DNA from: JACDER01 sp963842575
Lineage (GTDB): Bacteria > Actinomycetota > Thermoleophilia > Gaiellales > Gaiellaceae
Length of the DNA stretch: 64,000 nucleotides
Assembly (NCBI GenBank): GCA_963842575.1
Contig: CAWJGS010000010.1
Coordinates: forward strand, 558,001-622,000
Direction of reading: 5' to 3'
Shown here: positions 63,908 to 64,000 of the stretch, piece after piece
Layout: each line of letters starts with the position of its first letter
Position numbering within the stretch: the stretch's first letter is position 1
Made by a program: the position numbers and the translations under genes
Notes under the pieces: generated by a model
Databases searched by the model: none
What the model was told of the DNA's origin: nothing
What the model saw: only the letters and a program-made list of their open reading frames with translations

Positions 63908-64000
63908 CTAATAACCGGCGGGCCAGGTGTAGCTCGACGGGATGGTCGCCGGCGGCGTCCCGTACACGATTGCGATCTCGTCGTGCTGCTGGAGGACGAG
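63908..64000 (-). CDS. C-terminal end of an unidentified protein, cut by the window edge
   Basis: The last 30 codons read LVLQQHDEIAIVYGTPPATI, then PSSYTWPAGY and TAG at 63908-63910. The frame continues beyond the right edge. Too little for a family call; the wording resembles ends of actinobacterial membrane-anchored proteins with a C-terminal beta strand and Pro/aromatic tail. Confidence 0.5.
   Translation of the reverse strand, partial: LVLQQHDEIAIVYGTPPATIPSSYTWPAGY

Overview
GC-rich bacterial chromosome segment with actinobacterial gene content: tandem GNAT protein of the mycothiol-synthase type, PPOX-fold flavin protein, CopC-CopD-YcnI copper module, CydABDC, MalK-type sugar ABC operon, short overlapping ATGA/GTGA junctions, many GTG starts. 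The mix of genes is what I would expect from a deep-branching actinobacterium such as a Thermoleophilia/Gaiella-like soil lineage; this placement is inference, no rRNA is present.

Layout. 1-4.8 kb: two flavoenzymes facing two tandem GcvT/DmdA-like aminomethyl-transferase-family genes. 4.9-7.0 kb: decayed prolyl-oligopeptidase joined to a decayed beta-propeller. 7.2-12.7 kb: initiator tRNA, Ppx/GppA phosphatase, CBS protein, glutamate dehydrogenase, sulfatase, PPOX protein, VapBC. 12.8-17.9 kb: IF-1, GH25 muramidase, GNAT, cupin, sialidase-like secreted protein. 17.9-22.7 kb: malK-E-F-G type sugar importer whose MalF carries an inserted Ig-like domain. 22.7-23.9 kb: ICMT-like methyltransferase and a second VapBC. 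23.9-32.0 kb: a tight minus-strand cluster of about fourteen genes pairing a prenyl-diphosphate-synthase-like enzyme and a geranylgeranyl-reductase-like flavoenzyme with a dozen small proteins I do not recognise. 32-45 kb: assorted secreted and housekeeping genes, copper module, HicB, YpfJ-like metallopeptidase, and a single-chain PheRS-like gene behind a Phe-containing leader peptide. 45.4-47.7 kb: sensor kinase and a secreted protein. 47.9-62.5 kb: one very long minus-strand run zwf - GH15 - GMC oxidoreductase - galM - ndh - cydA - cydB - small protein - cydD - cydC - DUF4239-like - USP-like, linking sugar oxidation to the respiratory chain. 62.7-63.9 kb: a tRNA-Leu gene whose 3' part is duplicated 1.1 kb away, the geometry of an integrated element remnant.

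The 23.9-32.0 kb cluster is the best candidate for an undescribed system. Its small proteins are His-rich at the N terminus and Cys-rich at the C terminus, two are paralogues ending in the same RWCE-x-F-x-C tail, one has a 12-cysteine tail ending in CC, and one is a short-period repeat protein that looks like a beta-solenoid. They sit with enzymes that would make and saturate an isoprenoid chain.

Caution. Single-base frame slips occur in very many genes, including ones expected to be indispensable (zwf, ndh, cydD, malK). Most are probably sequence or assembly errors, so boundaries of the affected genes are approximate. Only the 4.9-7.0 kb remnants and the acyl-CoA dehydrogenase at 32.0 kb look truly truncated.
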